From positions 124,001 to 188,000 of the forward strand of contig JAFAFA010000011.1 in assembly GCA_023423695.1 (NCBI GenBank): a stretch of DNA of 64,000 nucleotides, in the 5' to 3' direction. Below, one piece after another: positions 63,625 through 64,000 of the stretch (its first letter is position 1; the number at the start of each line of letters is the position of its first letter). The position numbers were made by a program, and so were the translations under genes. The notes beneath the pieces were generated by a model. The model had not been told where the DNA came from, made no database searches, and saw only the letters and a program-made list of their open reading frames with translations. Source of the stretch: Pseudomonadota bacterium. GTDB lineage: Bacteria; Pseudomonadota; Alphaproteobacteria; Azospirillales; Azospirillaceae.

Positions 63625-64000
63625 ATGGCGAAAAAGGACGGGGTCAACGGCAAGGGCGGCCAGTTCAGCGGGACGCCGGCCGACCGGCTGGTCCGGCTGT
63701 GGCGCAACAACGACGAGCGCTTCGGCGCCCTGCTGGACGAGGTGCTGGACGCCAACCGCCAGGGTGTGATCGAAGCGGCGCTGGGCAAGCTGCGCGAGGA
63801 GGAAGGCTACGACTTCATGGACGAGGTCGAGGCGTTCTCCGAAACCGCGCAGGGCACCGACGAGCAGGGCGACCCGACACTCTCCACCCTGTTCTGGCTG
63901 GCGCTGGAGGTGGACGGCCCGCTCGACGCGCCGCCGCCGGTCGGCGTGATCGAGGAAGCGCTCGATTCGGCCGGGCTGCTGGAAAAGGCCGCCGACATGC
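63625..64000 (+). CDS. Unknown acidic protein, 3' end beyond the window
   Basis: 125 codons visible from the ATG at 63625, with AAAGGAACG upstream. No signal peptide. The visible part is acidic and helical (RLVRLWRNNDERFGALLDEV, RQGVIEAALGKLREEEGYDF, MDEVEAFSETAQGTDEQGDP). I recognise no family. It starts 201 bases after the divergent GH1 start, and the gap shows no other feature. Confidence 0.7.
   Translation, partial: MAKKDGVNGKGGQFSGTPADRLVRLWRNNDERFGALLDEVLDANRQGVIEAALGKLREEEGYDFMDEVEAFSETAQGTDEQGDPTLSTLFWLALEVDGPLDAPPPVGVIEEALDSAGLLEKAADM

Overview
The window is high-GC DNA (73% G+C in one 60-base stretch counted near 55.4 kb) with short intergenic gaps, many 4-base ATGA/GTGA gene overlaps and alphaproteobacterial gene families: a FlaF-like flagellin regulator, an HWE-type histidine kinase, a fused two-subunit-type indolepyruvate oxidoreductase, and a HutF-type histidine pathway. 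It fits an Azospirillum-like member of the Rhodospirillales best. That assignment rests on gene content and is inference. A plasmid-type initiator, an iteron origin and a ParA module lie among metabolic and cell-envelope genes, so the DNA probably comes from a chromid or megaplasmid rather than the main chromosome.

Layout. 0-4 kb: a minus-strand trio (small helical protein, GHSLGG lipase, ankyrin protein running off the left edge) that looks like an effector/immunity cassette, then an OmpA-like protein and a LysR regulator. 4-8 kb: clpB with a strong terminator, and a permuted NlpC/P60-like protein. 8-11.5 kb: an SDR oxidoreductase, pabB, pabC and a GyrI-like protein. 11.5-19.2 kb: the histidine utilisation cluster, hutU, hutC-hutI on the minus strand and divergent hutF-hutH-hutG, with a palindromic operator candidate in the divergent gap. 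19.2-24.7 kb: a PAP2 phosphatase, then the replication/partition module: rep (minus), two opposed arrays of 21-bp iterons, a helix-turn-helix gene, an unknown gene, a 16-bp palindrome, parA and a DUF3102-like partner.

24.8-36.5 kb: pxpA, a porin-like protein, a cysteine desulfurase, a sorbosone-dehydrogenase-like lipoprotein, a TPR-GT41 glycosyltransferase, lptF with a heptosyltransferase-like gene, a FlaF-like gene and nadE. 36.8-44.4 kb: a sensory cluster with a CheB-CheR-PAS fusion, a hybrid histidine kinase, a CHASE3/HWE kinase and a single-domain response regulator. 44.5-46.6 kb: nitroreductase, OsmC and an AEC transporter. 46.9-55.3 kb: a cellulose operon (bcsA, bcsB, Tat-dependent bcsZ, a BcsK-like TPR protein and a BcsN-like lipoprotein) with no BcsC-type barrel. 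55.3-58.8 kb: indolepyruvate ferredoxin oxidoreductase. About 59.0-61.4 kb: a markedly AT-richer island with a single OLD-family ATPase/TOPRIM nuclease. 61.4-64 kb: an HTH protein whose 3' end overlaps a convergent GH1 beta-glucosidase, and the start of an unknown gene.

How the genes work together. The hut genes make a full five-enzyme route from histidine to glutamate and formate (HutH, HutU, HutI, HutF, HutG) under HutC. The bcs genes build, guide and trim cellulose under c-di-GMP control through the PilZ domain. The rep/iteron/parA block should replicate and segregate the replicon. The solitary OLD nuclease and the lipase cassette are the best candidates for conflict systems. No rRNA, tRNA, CRISPR array or transposase was found.
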